64,000 nucleotides of DNA from CAVYYW01 sp963772845 (GTDB lineage Bacteria; Bacillota; Bacilli; Bacillales; Sporolactobacillaceae): assembly GCA_963772845.1 (NCBI GenBank), contig CAVYYW010000014.1, positions 1,550,001 to 1,614,000 of the forward strand. Direction: 5' to 3'. Positions 8,481 to 18,479 of the stretch are shown piece after piece. The translations under genes and the position numbers were made by a program. Below the pieces are notes generated by a model. That model made no database searches and was not told the DNA's origin. It saw nothing but the letters and a program-made list of their open reading frames with translations. Position 1 is the stretch's first letter. Every line of letters starts with the position of its first letter.

Positions 8481-8573
8481 AATTTCACCTCTTCAAGTCT
8501 TAGACTATCATTTTATATGAACTTTTGATAACCTTATGTTGAATGTTTTATTCCTGATACGGAGGGACGCTAT

Positions 8574-8762
8574 ATGTTGCTTACGGTTTTTATCATATTT
8601 GCAATTATTGTCCTGTTTCTTTTTAATAATTTGACTCAGGCATTAATTATCCGCAAAGAAATACCTGCTGAACGGCAGCAAAAAGTATTTCAAACAATAA
8701 ATATCCTTTTAACAATCTTGCTTCTTACAAGTTATTTGGATGTATGGTCGCAGGTCCGTTAA
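8574..8762 (+). CDS. Small membrane protein, function unknown
   Basis: A 62-residue protein with an N-terminal helix (2-24) and a second hydrophobic stretch (about 42-55). A good CGGAGGGACG ribosome site lies upstream. It lies upstream of prsA on the same strand, with a 237-bp gap. I do not recognise it. Its composition and ribosome site support a real gene. Confidence 0.6.
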   Translation: MLLTVFIIFAIIVLFLFNNLTQALIIRKEIPAERQQKVFQTINILLTILLLTSYLDVWSQVR

Positions 8763-8999
8763 CCTGCTTTTCTTTTTTTTCTTATAATTCGTGCAATCTT
8801 TTTACATCCATGTTATTCTATCCGTGGCACTTCATAGACGCTTTAATTACTATAACAGAAATTGAGCCTAGAGGTTCATTAACAAATAGTGACTAAGGAT
8901 GTGATTTTTCACATTTTCTAAAAAAAAAGGGTTTAACTCTATAGAATGTGCTATATTAATAAAGATTGTTTTGCTTATATCAGGTTAGGAGTGACAGAG

Positions 9000-9947
9000 A
9001 TGAAAAAACTAATGATTGTCCTTGCTGTTCTTCTTGGATTATCGAGCCTCGCTGCGTGTGGTAATAATAGCAAAGACAGTGCAGTAGTTACTACAAAAGG
9101 CGGAAAGATAACCCAGGATCAGTTCTACAAAGAGTTAAAAGCAAAATATGGTGATCAAGTCCTTCAGGAAATGGTCTATGATAAATTGCTGAAAAAGAAA
9201 TATAATGTTTCACAGAAAGAAATTGACAAGAAAATAAACGAAGTAAAAGGTCAGTTCCCAACTGATGCTGCATTTAAAAGCGCGCTTCAACAAAATAATC
9301 TCACCGAAAAAAGCTTTAAACAAAATGTTGAACAGCAGCTTCTTTTGACAAAAGCAACAACCGACGGGGTTACAGCGTCAACAAAAGAAATGAAAGATTA
9401 TTTTAGCAAAAATAAAGACAAGCTGATTGAAGTTAAAGCAAGCCATATTCTTGTTAAAGACAAGAAAACAGCTGATGCGATTGAAAAGAAAATCAAAGAC
9501 GGCCAGGATTTTGCTACATTGGCTAAAAAATATTCAACCGACCCTTCAAAAGATAAAGGTGGAGATTTAGGCTGGTTCCACAAAGGGGACATGGTTCCTG
9601 AATTTGAGAAAAAGGCTTTCTCAATGAAGGTTGGCGATATCAGTGATCCAGTTAAATCACAATATGGCTACCATATTATTAAATTAACTGGCAAAAAAGA
9701 TACCTTTGATGAACTGAAGCCTGAAATTAAAGATGCAGTCATTAAAAGTAAAGCAAAAGCACCACAAGATGTTCTTCAGAAACTTGTGAAAAACAGTGAT
9801 GTAAAAATTAAAGATGATCAGTTCAAAGATCTCTTTAAACAACAACCTGCTCAACCTTCAACATCAACGCAGAGCCAAGGCACCACAACACAGCAGTCTG
9901 ACAGCTCATCTTCAAATAGCTCGTCTTCTGATAGCTCATCAAAATAA
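9000..9947 (+). CDS. prsA: Foldase lipoprotein PrsA (peptidyl-prolyl isomerase)
   Basis: A 315-residue lipoprotein: signal peptide with lipobox LAAC and lipidated Cys20, chaperone-like N domain, and a parvulin PpiC domain from about 147 to 235 (ASHILVKD...GYHIIKLTG). The C-terminal tail is rich in Ser, Gln and Thr. PrsA folds secreted proteins on the outer face of the membrane. I chose the ATG at 9000 after TTAGGAGTG; the upstream frame start at 8946 would bury the signal peptide. It precedes yhaL and yhaM as in B. subtilis. A CssRS-like secretion-stress system lies 1.4 kb away. Confidence 0.95.
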   Translation: MKKLMIVLAVLLGLSSLAACGNNSKDSAVVTTKGGKITQDQFYKELKAKYGDQVLQEMVYDKLLKKKYNVSQKEIDKKINEVKGQFPTDAAFKSALQQNNLTEKSFKQNVEQQLLLTKATTDGVTASTKEMKDYFSKNKDKLIEVKASHILVKDKKTADAIEKKIKDGQDFATLAKKYSTDPSKDKGGDLGWFHKGDMVPEFEKKAFSMKVGDISDPVKSQYGYHIIKLTGKKDTFDELKPEIKDAVIKSKAKAPQDVLQKLVKNSDVKIKDDQFKDLFKQQPAQPSTSTQSQGTTTQQSDSSSSNSSSSDSSSK

Positions 9948-9960
9948 ATTTTTACAAGAA

Positions 9961-9994
9961 AAACACCGAGGAATTTCCCTCGGTGTTTTATTTT
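9961..9994 (+). terminator. prsA terminator
   Basis: ACACCGAGG / CCTCGGTGT stem followed by TTTATTTT. Confidence 0.88.
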
Positions 9995-10102
9995 GCCTTG
10001 CATTTCATTAGATAAGCTCGACTTGGCTCGGAATGACCGTTCTTGGGTCATGAGTATCCCCGAAGAGTACAGCAACGACGAATGCGAGCGCTTTTCACCA
10101 GT

Positions 10103-10366
10103 CTAACGCTTCTCTCTAGCCTCTTTGATCTTATCCATCCACTTCTCACCCTCATCTTCAATCCATGCTTGTTCTGTTTTTCTTTCGCTGTTTTTTGCAT
10201 TTAAATAGCCGTAGGCACTAAATAGAATGCCTAAGAATGTAACAGTTACCCACCATGGTGCATTCGTGACTGACGCTGTCATACCGTCCCACCACCCCAT
10301 TTTTCCGAACACATAAATAACAGTAAATACTGCCAGAACACTTACGATTGCCATCGTTTTTTTCAA
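10103..10366 (-). CDS. yhaL: Sporulation protein YhaL
   Basis: An 87-residue protein with two membrane helices (about 5-20 and 38-55) and a charged tail ending KIKEAREKR. It matches the YhaL family, found between prsA and yhaM in B. subtilis. I chose the TTG at 10366, which sits 8 nt after a perfect AGGAGG. The ATG at 10384 lies before that ribosome site and cannot use it. Confidence 0.82.
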   Translation of the reverse strand: MKKTMAIVSVLAVFTVIYVFGKMGWWDGMTASVTNAPWWVTVTFLGILFSAYGYLNAKNSERKTEQAWIEDEGEKWMDKIKEAREKR

Positions 10367-10428
10367 TTTAAAAACCTCCTGCATCGGTTGTTACCAATCT
10401 ATGCAGGAGGCTGTCCTTTTATTAGTAT

Positions 10429-11391
10429 TTATTTAAGAGATTCTTCTTCAATTCTGCTTAATTTAGGCTGATAGAATGACCGCTGGTCCAATGCGAAAAG
10501 CCGATCTGTAAATTCGCCAGGCTTCGTTTTATCCAATGAACGATTCATCATGTTCATTTTTGCATCCAGGTTATCCAGCATATGCAGAATCTCTGCTTCT
10601 TTTACAAGAGGCGGAATTGGGCTTCCCCACTCGGGTTTTGAATGATGACTTAAAACCATATGCTGAAGCAGTAAAACTTCTTCCCCGTCTACACCAATTT
10701 CTTTAGCCGTTTCTGCTATTTCACTCACCATAATTGTGATGTGCCCCAATAATTTCCCTTCCAGTGTGTAAGAGGCGGCTGTTGCCCCTGATAGCTCCGT
10801 AACTTTCCCCATATCATGCAATATAATGCCTGCATACAGTAAATCTGTATCTAGAGAAGGATAAAGGGCAGAAACTGATTTTGCCAAGTGAAGCATGGAG
10901 ACCACGTGGTAGGAAAGACCAGATAAATATTCATGATGATTCCTGACTGCAGCAGGATACTCAAAAAAAGCTTCCTGATGTTTTTTTAATAAAGCTCGTG
11001 TGATCCTTTGAATGTTTGCATTTTTAATTTCAAAAATATACTGAGTCATCGTTTCCATCATGGCTTCGATTTCAAGAGGCGCCGTCATCACAAGATCTGA
11101 TTTTTTCACAGGATCTGAAGATGTTGCGAGCCGCAGTGACCGAATTCTTAATTGGGCTTTCCCTCTAAAGCTGGTGACATCACCATCCACTTTAACAATG
11201 GCATTCGGTACATACTCCGCTTCATCTTGCGGAGAGGCATCCCAAAGCTTTGCCTCTATATCTCCGCTTTTATCTTGAATAATTAATGTTAGGAAAGGTT
11301 TCCCTCCTGAAGTCACACCTTTTGATGCGCTTTTAATTAAAGCAAAATGGCTAACTTGTTCCCCTTCAGCAAATAAGGCAATTCCTTTCAT
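10429..11391 (-). CDS. yhaM: 3'-5' exoribonuclease YhaM
   Basis: A 320-residue protein: an N-terminal OB-fold nucleic-acid-binding domain (about 15-95, with IEAKLWDA) and an HD phosphohydrolase domain with HD at 192-193 in LHDMGK. YhaM is a 3'-5' exonuclease that trims mRNA ends in Firmicutes. Its ATG overlaps the stop of the CssS-like kinase as ATGA. That implies translational coupling to a sensor kinase, a partnership not seen in B. subtilis. Confidence 0.93.
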   Translation of the reverse strand: MKGIALFAEGEQVSHFALIKSASKGVTSGGKPFLTLIIQDKSGDIEAKLWDASPQDEAEYVPNAIVKVDGDVTSFRGKAQLRIRSLRLATSSDPVKKSDLVMTAPLEIEAMMETMTQYIFEIKNANIQRITRALLKKHQEAFFEYPAAVRNHHEYLSGLSYHVVSMLHLAKSVSALYPSLDTDLLYAGIILHDMGKVTELSGATAASYTLEGKLLGHITIMVSEIAETAKEIGVDGEEVLLLQHMVLSHHSKPEWGSPIPPLVKEAEILHMLDNLDAKMNMMNRSLDKTKPGEFTDRLFALDQRSFYQPKLSRIEEESLK

Positions 11392-12778
11392 ATGCTTTCT
11401 CCCCCTTCTTCTTTTTCAATTATTTGAATGCGTGGACTATAAGGCAGCTTGACCACAAACGCCACACCATCCTTCTTATTATTGACTACAATACTTCCAT
11501 GATGACGGTCGATGATCCTTTTGACAATGGCTAACCCCAATCCGAATTGACCCTTTCTTGCCCTTTTTAAATGGGATAAACATGTCTTTCAACTCTTCTT
11601 CTGGAATGGTTGCGCCATCATTTTCAATCGTGATTTGCGTCTGATTTTCTTGAAGCACTGCTGACAGTTTAATAAACTTTTGAGCATACCTTAATGCATT
11701 TTCCATCAAGTTTTCTAAAACAAGCATCCACTGTTCCTCATCCACGTTAAGCGGTACATCATGTCCGCTGATTTCAACCACAAGTCCTGGTCTTTGTTGT
11801 GCAAGACGTTTTTTCACTGTTTCGGCAATCGGCCCAAATTTAAAGGCATTCAGGGTTGGTTTCTCATCCCTTAAGGAATCCACACGTGTATAATATAATA
11901 GCTTTCGGACTCTTTTTTCCATTTGTGCTGCTTCATCAATGATAATATCCATAGAGTCATCGAGCGATCCTTGTGGGTAAATCCCATCCTTTACAGATTG
12001 TGCGTAGCTTTCAATCACCATTATTGGTGTCTTTAACTCATGAGATGCTTGCTGGAGGAAATATTTTTGAGACTCATCATAACGCAGCAGGTTCCGCCGC
12101 ATGTTTTCAAATTGAGTAGAAAGCCGTTCAAACTCATCACCGCTTTTCCATTCAAAAGGCTTCTTCCAGTTCAACCTGGCGATCTCTTCAAATCGAAGAC
12201 CCTAAAACATCAAGCGGCTGTTTTAGATAGCGTGTAAGCCATACTGCAATCGCAAGCGCCAAAATACTTGCCAGAATCAGAACATACAGTAGTCTATTCC
12301 ACAGCTTTTTCATCATCTGATTTCGGTAAGTATCCCACATATATGAGATCAGGTAGGCGGAATGAGGAGAAACATCAAGCTTGCGGATCACATAAAACAC
12401 AGTCGCGCCTTTGTAATCTAATTGATAGTTTCCGGATTTATTTTTCTGATCATCAGCATTCTTTTTCATTTTTTTAAGAACACTCGATGGGACAAGATCC
12501 CCTTCCAAGCGGCCATGCCCGTCTACGAGAAGCAGGTTTCCGACTGAACGTTCTGCCTGTTGTCTCTCGATAAACCCGACATCAGAACTCGGCAGGGAGA
12601 AATTGTCTGCCTGCTGAAGGACATCTCTCGACTGTTCCTGTTCAATGATTGAAAAAGAATCCTCTTTTAATGCTTTTTGAAGTGAAAACGGATAGACCAA
12701 TCCAATAATGACTCCAATAATAATAATGAGTAGTACGAAGGATAACCAGATCCGCTGGGTAAGCGTCCATTTAAGCAT
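11388..12778 (-). pseudogene. CssS-like sensor histidine kinase, interrupted by two +1 frameshifts
   Basis: Three frame segments together read as one 462-residue kinase: N-terminal membrane helix, extracytoplasmic sensor, second helix (about 170-188), HAMP-like linker, H-box ASHELKTPIMV, then N and G boxes. One extra base near 12197 (GGGTCTTC) and one near 11557 (AAAGGGTC) break the frame. Removing each restores QPLDVLGLRFEEIA and KGKKGQFGLGLAIVKRI. The sequence is close to CssS, the B. subtilis secretion-stress sensor (DGIYPQG, KGKKG). It starts on the TAATG of the response regulator and ends on the ATGA of yhaM. Confidence 0.85.
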
Positions 12779-13458
12779 TATGAGACAATCCTGTATCCTG
12801 CACCATATACCGTTTCCAGAGAAAGTCTTGACAGTTTTTTACGTATTCTGCGGATCACATCATCCACTGCCCGGTCTGACCCGACATAATCATTTCCCCA
12901 TACCGATTGCAGGATGTCTTCTCTTGATTTAGCCACATTAATATTTTCCACTAGATAATACAGCACATCGAATTCTTTTCCAGTTAGCTCGATCATTTCT
13001 CCTGATGCTTCTTCAGTCACCTTGCGCCGGTTAATATCGATTTGATATTGCGAAACGGTAATCGTGTGCGAGCGCAGCCCCTGTCCATATATACGGTGCA
13101 GTAATTTTTTTGCGCGAATAACTAATTCCTTAGGAAGAAAAGGCTTGGTGAGATAGTCATCGCTTCCCATTTCCAGCCCGATTATTTTATCAAGATCCTG
13201 ATCGCGAGCCGAGATGAATATTGTCGGTTGCTCAGAATAATTTTCCTTGATCTTTTTAAGTAAATCAAAACCCGACATTCCAGGAAGCATAATATCAAGA
13301 ATCCATAAGTGAACACCATTATGAAGAAAATTCATCGCTTCCTCTGCCGAATGGAACACAGAAATTTCCCAGCCTTCTTTTTCAAGATAGGCTTTCAGAA
13401 TCTGAGCCAGATTCACTTCATCTTCAACTAAATTAATATGAAATGTTGTTTGTACCAT
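12778..13458 (-). CDS. CssR-like response regulator (OmpR family)
   Basis: A 226-residue regulator: receiver domain with phosphoacceptor Asp55 in LWILDIMLPG, Ser83 and Lys105, then a winged-helix output domain ending VYGAGYRIVS. Blocks HLWILDIMLPG, IFISARD, TKPFLPKEL and VDDVIRRIRKK match CssR, which activates htrA-type protease genes under secretion stress. It heads the operon cssR-cssS-yhaM, with a TAATG junction to the kinase. Whether it controls prsA or htr genes here is inference. Confidence 0.85.
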   Translation of the reverse strand: MVQTTFHINLVEDEVNLAQILKAYLEKEGWEISVFHSAEEAMNFLHNGVHLWILDIMLPGMSGFDLLKKIKENYSEQPTIFISARDQDLDKIIGLEMGSDDYLTKPFLPKELVIRAKKLLHRIYGQGLRSHTITVSQYQIDINRRKVTEEASGEMIELTGKEFDVLYYLVENINVAKSREDILQSVWGNDYVGSDRAVDDVIRRIRKKLSRLSLETVYGAGYRIVS

Positions 13459-13554
13459 ATGATCCCTTCCTTTATTTCAATTACCAGGAACTGGTTTTTG
13501 TTCGATTTATCCGCAATATTTCTCAATCTATTTGAACATATACTTTAACTTTAT

Positions 13555-13609
13555 AGAAAAAAACCATGATATTGCAAACTATGAGTTTATTTGCATTATA
13601 TCATGGTTT
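13555..13609 (-). terminator. Terminator of the leftward yhaQ-yhaN block
   Basis: The arms AAACCATGATAT and ATATCATGGTTT, with inner TGCAAA/TTTGCA, form a long stem. On the minus strand it is followed by a run of seven Ts. Confidence 0.8.
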
Positions 13610-13648
13610 AAGTGATCCTGAAGGCTATCTTGCCAAGCCTGCAGGGTT

Positions 13649-16616
13649 TTAATCAAGACTTACCGTTTGAAGCTCGCCCGCCTCTGTTAACCGTTCGGGA
13701 TGGCAGGTCAAAAATATCACCTGATGCGTTTGTGATATACCCTTCAGGACGTTCATAATACTGATGTACCTTGCGCGATCGGTATTCACGAGCCCATCAT
13801 CAATTATTATCGGCAATTTCTCGTTTACTGAAATAGCCTGTGTTAGAGCGAGTCTGATTGATAAATAAAGCTGTTCATGTGTTCCTCTGCTGAGTTCATT
13901 AATATAAAACACTTTTCCAGTGCTGCTTCTCACCATAAAAGTCCCGCTATCCGTTACGTCAATGGTCGTATAGGCGCCATTGGTCATTGTTGAAAAAAAA
14001 CCTGACGCCTCTTTTATGATGTTCGGCAGCTTTTCGCGTCGATAGGCTTCTTTTGTTTCCTGAAGAAGCAGAAGTGACGTTTGGCAGACCGCCCATTCCC
14101 TCGCCGATTCATTTAACTCCGCTTTCTGAGTCTCATAGGTATGACACAGCTCTGCGTAGGTCTGATCTTTTTCTAATGCTTTAATCTCAGTGGCATGTTC
14201 CAGTTCTTTTTTCCTAAAAGCTGCAATTTTAGCTTTTAGGGCTTCATCCTGATTTTTTAATAGCTCTTCCGAATAACCAGCCCATGTTTTTTGTTCAAAC
14301 CAATGAAAACTTTCCTCAATAAACGCTTCATCAGGTACAACTTGGCGCATTTGGCGCCTTAGATCGGTAAGCTTGTCAGAATACATCATGTTTTGTCTTA
14401 AGTATTCTGCCTTTTGTCTGAAAGCTTCTTCGTTGTCTGCCTTAGCAAGCTGAAATAAGTGATGAATGCCCTTGTTTACTTCTGCAATCTGAGAAAGAAG
14501 TTCTTTCTGTTCTGTTTCAATCTCTTCTTTTTGGTGTAGTCTTTGTTTTCTTTCATGTTTTGTCTCTTCGAAAGTTATCAAAGCTTTTTTTAAATCATAA
14601 AAATCAGGTCGATCCAGGTCTAGCTCGTGACTATATGTCTCAATATCTCGTTCATATGAGCGAATGCTGGCATCGATCTGCTCTACTTCAACTAATAGCT
14701 GGCGGCCTTCAAATAAATAGTCTTTTAGTTCTTCTACACTTTGGAAGATTTTCAGAAGCCATTTACTTTCTGTCTCCGGTAGAAAATGATAGGTTTTTTT
14801 CCAGTCCACAATGTTTTCTTCGACCATTTCCCGTTCGAGCTGGATACGATCCCAGTCTGCTAGAACATTCTCGTAATGCCTTTTTTCACTATTCAATTGC
14901 TCTTTCTCAATTTCTGCTTCCATACGGAGACGCTTGTCCTTATTAAGCAGAAACTGCTGTTTTTTCTATATTTAGTTCAGAACGAGCCAAGTCGGCGGGT
15001 TGATCGTTAAGTTCTCTGCTGATTCTGTCTAACTGCTCTTTCGCATCGGATCGTTTAATTATTAATGTCGGCACGGCGATCACTGCTGCGCTGATCACGA
15101 TACCTGCGATAACGAAAATCACTGCAACGTTTTGTGGGAAGCTTGTTTTAAAAAGAAAATACGATAAAAATGTAAGAGCTAAAATGATCAGTCCTGTTAC
15201 TTGCCCCGTCATTTTCCAAAGTTTTTCTGACCGCAGATTTTTTTCAAGATAGTCCTTCTGCAGCTGCAGATTTTGTCTAAGAGCTTTATTTTGCGTACTG
15301 TCTTCTGCGCTCGCCGCCACGGCTTCGTATTCCTCACGCTCTTCCCTGCTTAACAATTGCTTACTTTTATCTTTAAGTCTCCTGTCCCGCTCTTGAATAT
15401 CAGCCTGACAGCGTTGCAGGTTTTTCTCAGATTCTGCCGCTCGTTCACTGATGCTGTTCATTTTTTCAACAAGAAGCTGCAAGGTATTCGAAGCTTCAAT
15501 GCCTATGTCAGCCTGTTCGACCGCCTCATACGACCACTCTGTACCGAGCTTACTTAGTAAGCGTTGGCATTTCTCATCTATTTGTAATTTTTTCTCCAGC
15601 CGTTCTTTCTTTTTAGCAAGATGCTGATCATAATTCGGCCTCTGTTCAACTAAACGATTTAAGTTCTTTTCATAAAAAGACTTCCGCTCTTTGGTTACTG
15701 AAAGCTTTGCAATCCGCAGATCAACTTGTTCCAGCCGACTTTGGACCTGGGCACGCTGGCCTTCAAGCGCCCTCTGCTGAGTAAGCAGACGTTCTAGCCG
15801 TTCAACACCTTGCTCAGGAAATTCGGGTACTTCAGGAACTTTATTCTTATTCTCTACAACCGAAATGTAATCCACGATGAAGGGCTGCAGGGCATAAAAT
15901 CGCAGAAATTGCTTTTTATTTTTTTCGAAAATTTTATACTCTGTTTCCAGCCGAGACCTTTCATCTTCAGTTTCGGAAAGCTCCTTTTTCAACAAATAAT
16001 AACGGTCCAGTTCCTGTTCCCACTTTATAAGTGACTGTCTGGATTTTTCCAGAGCTGTAATAGCAGAATTAATTAGCGGCTTTCTTCCTGAAGGCTTAAA
16101 TAATGCATCCCGCTTCTTCAGAAGTGATTGCTCAAGCTTCAAAATCTCATCAGATCCTGGCATAGAGGCATTAAACAACCATTGATTTAAATCAGTGGCA
16201 CCAAGTGCATCAAATCCCTGCAACCCGTCCAGATCAAAGCAGAAAACATCTTCATAAAGCGCTCTGTCTATACCGCCGAAACGCTCAGTCAGGATCTCTT
16301 TAGAAAGAGGGACGCCATTTTCAAGGGTCAGCTTCAATTCCTTTTCATGCGTATTCCTCTCAGCAACCAGACTTCTGCCATCTGAGAGCGTTACCTGCAG
16401 ACTCCCTCTTGTTAAGCGTGAGTCCTTCGTTCTCAAATACCGATCCAGAACAGGCTTTCTTGGAAACTGAAACAAAACGGAAAGAATCATTTGACGAAGT
16501 GTTGATTTACCCGCTTCATTCTGTCCATGGATGACAAGCAGCCCTTCTTCTGGAAGCTTCATTTTCCATTCATCAAAACGGCCAAACTGCTGTATTTGAA
16601 TCTCTCTAATCTTCAT
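13649..16616 (-). pseudogene. yhaN: YhaN, SbcC/Rad50-like ATPase, interrupted by one +1 frameshift
   Basis: The two frames (14943-16616 and 13649-14942) join into a protein of about 988 residues. It has Walker A GQNEAGKST at 31-39, long coiled coils, a pair of hydrophobic helices near residues 475-515, then a second coiled coil. The C-terminal half has LSRGTHEQLYLSIRLAL and Walker B LPIIIDDGLVNTD. Reducing the A6 run near 14970 to A5 reads IEKQQFLLNKDKR through the gap. YhaN is the SMC-like partner of the YhaO nuclease, whose end overlaps its ATG at 16616. The lesion looks like a homopolymer error. Confidence 0.86.
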
Positions 16617-17862
16617 TTGAAAAGGACCCGCCTTTTTGGATGGGATACAGCTTATGGATAAGAAACTGTTCAGCCTCTTCCCTGATATTTTTTGCCGTTT
16701 CCTCAGATAAATCATCCAAATATCTTTGAGCACGCTGATGACTATATACCCCGCTCACTGTTTGAATGATCGTTTCGTAATCAAGTTCATCACTGTAACG
16801 AAGCATTTCTCCTATGAAGGAGGGCTGTTTGTGCAAATCTTCCCTGTCCCATTCTGGTGTCATTTCTGACGTAAGGGATCTCACCCAAATAAACGTCTCT
16901 TCTTCATCTTCTCGATCTCTAAGGAAATCCAACAGTTCTTCAATAACTGCGGCTTCCTGAAGCTTTTCACTGAACGGACCGCTCCCTGTCAAAATGATTT
17001 TCAGCAGGACAGGCACCTGCTTCTTCCTGAGCTCATTCTTTAGTTGCTCCAGAATGATAAGAAGGCTTTGAATATCCGTGCACTCTGAAGCGTTAACTAC
17101 TTTCTCAAGCCACACCATATCAGATGTGGAGTGAGACGTTACAACAGGCTGATCATGCTGCCATTCAACGAGCAGCACACCTTTCTCGCCAGTTTCTTTT
17201 GAAGAAAGCCCCTGAATATCACCTGAGTAAGCGATAAAAGGCTGCCGATTAAGTGTACCGCCTTTATGTATGTGACCGAGTGCCCAATAATCAAGACGCT
17301 TTGTCTCAAGACTTTCTAAGCTGAATGGTGCGTAATTGTCATGATCCATATTTCCTCTGATGCTTCCGTGAAGAATACCAATATGGATGTCTGCACCGTC
17401 TTTTTTTTCGTAATAAGGGACCATGTCCTCCGTAATATGTCGATTAGGGTAACTAAAACCGTATAAATGAACCCTGGTTCCTGAGTCTGTCAGATGTTCG
17501 AAGCATGAAACCTTTGAGCCAAATACAAAAACGTTGTCAGGAAAATCTACCTGGACACTTGGATCACTTAAAGGATCATGATTACCATGGCTTAAGTAAA
17601 CAGCGATGTTGTGCTTCTTCAGCTGTTCAAATCCTGCTTTAGCACGCATTTGAGCTCTGATACTCCGGTGATTTTGATCGAACAGATCACCTGCAATAAT
17701 AATGAAATCCACCTGTTCGCTTATTGCTAAGGAAAGGATGTTATCCATTGCCTTAAAGGTGCTGTCTTGAACGTGTTTTTTTATTGAATCCGGAAGATGG
17801 CTCAGTCCCTTAAATGGACGGTCCAAATGCCAATCCGCACTATGTATAAACCGGAGCCCCAA
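16606..17862 (-). CDS. yhaO: Metallophosphoesterase / exonuclease YhaO (SbcD/Mre11-like)
   Basis: About 418 residues. Metallophosphoesterase motifs lie in order: HSADWHLD at the N-terminus, GDLFDQ, SHGNHDPL and LGHIHK. This is the Mre11/SbcD nuclease fold, acting with YhaN in DNA end processing. I favour the TTG at 17862, downstream of AAAGAGGTGG. The GTG at 17871 overlaps that ribosome site. It overlaps the yhaN start by 11 nt. Confidence 0.9.
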   Translation of the reverse strand: MGLRFIHSADWHLDRPFKGLSHLPDSIKKHVQDSTFKAMDNILSLAISEQVDFIIIAGDLFDQNHRSIRAQMRAKAGFEQLKKHNIAVYLSHGNHDPLSDPSVQVDFPDNVFVFGSKVSCFEHLTDSGTRVHLYGFSYPNRHITEDMVPYYEKKDGADIHIGILHGSIRGNMDHDNYAPFSLESLETKRLDYWALGHIHKGGTLNRQPFIAYSGDIQGLSSKETGEKGVLLVEWQHDQPVVTSHSTSDMVWLEKVVNASECTDIQSLLIILEQLKNELRKKQVPVLLKIILTGSGPFSEKLQEAAVIEELLDFLRDREDEEETFIWVRSLTSEMTPEWDREDLHKQPSFIGEMLRYSDELDYETIIQTVSGVYSHQRAQRYLDDLSEETAKNIREEAEQFLIHKLYPIQKGGSFSNED

Positions 17863-18101
17863 TCCCCCCACCTCTTTTTCACCTTTTCTTTAGAATGCTA
17901 TAAGTAATTTTATCACATTCTAATAAGCGATCATATGTTCTAGAAAAAAATATTAAAAATACTCCCAGATCTTAATTGGGGAGCACTTAAAAAGCTTTTT
18001 TCACTTCGAGTCCGCTTTGGGAAGTTCTCGCTTGCCGCGGTGGAACCTCCCCATCACCTCTGGGGAGAAATTGCCTTCTTACTTCGTCTATCATTTACCA
18101 A

Positions 18102-18257
18102 ATGAACGCCCTTTCTCTCTCTTTTTTGGTCTGTTTGGTCGTTCATCACCCTTATGAGCGACCTTTCTCTCTCTTTTTTAGTCTGTTTGGTCGTTCATCA
18201 CCATTATGAACGCCCTTTCTCCTGCTTTTTGACCTCGTTTTGTCCTTCATCGCCACT
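18102..18257. repeat. Three 52-bp tandem repeats, each ending in a hairpin
   Basis: Units start at 18102, 18154 and 18206, with a fourth truncated start at 18258. Each reads roughly ATGAACGCCCTTTCTCTC...GGTCGTTCATCACC. The unit junctions form inverted repeats: GGTCGTTCAT / ATGAGCGACC, then GTTCAT / ATGAAC, and at the last junction TCCTTCAT / ATGAAGGA. The last pair keeps pairing through changes on both arms. Confidence 0.8.
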
Positions 18258-18289
18258 ATGAAGGATTAAATCCTTATAATTGTATAAAA

Positions 18290-18479
18290 GAATAAGGGTC
18301 ATATCCGACCCCCATGGTACAATGTTTTCACCACAAAAACTGTACTGGAAGAAGAGATATGACCCATTTACATTTTACATTAGATTTCGAAAAACTGAAA
18401 GCGCGCGTCATGACCACCTCATTCAAAAGATGTTATGTATCAAGAATGACGGCTCATTTTCACCGCACTTTTCACTAGT
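18290..18479 (+). mobile_element. Possible IS256-family remnant (left end and transposase N-terminus)
   Basis: An ATG at 18359 follows GGAAGAAGAG and opens a 40-residue frame starting MTHLHFTLDFEKLKARVM, like the N-terminus of IS256-family transposases. It stops at 18479, inside the 3' end of yhaP on the other strand. The preceding GGGTCATATCCGACCC (18297-18312) may be part of an element end. No right end or catalytic domain is visible. The call rests on remembered similarity and is weak. Confidence 0.35.

Noticed and set aside
13649..14923. Separate C-terminal ATPase gene next to yhaN
   Set aside because: The frame before its ATG continues the yhaN coiled coil without a ribosome site, and one base removal joins the two halves.
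18102..18257. CRISPR-like array
   Set aside because: The 52-bp units are contiguous tandem copies with no unique spacers, and no cas genes are nearby.
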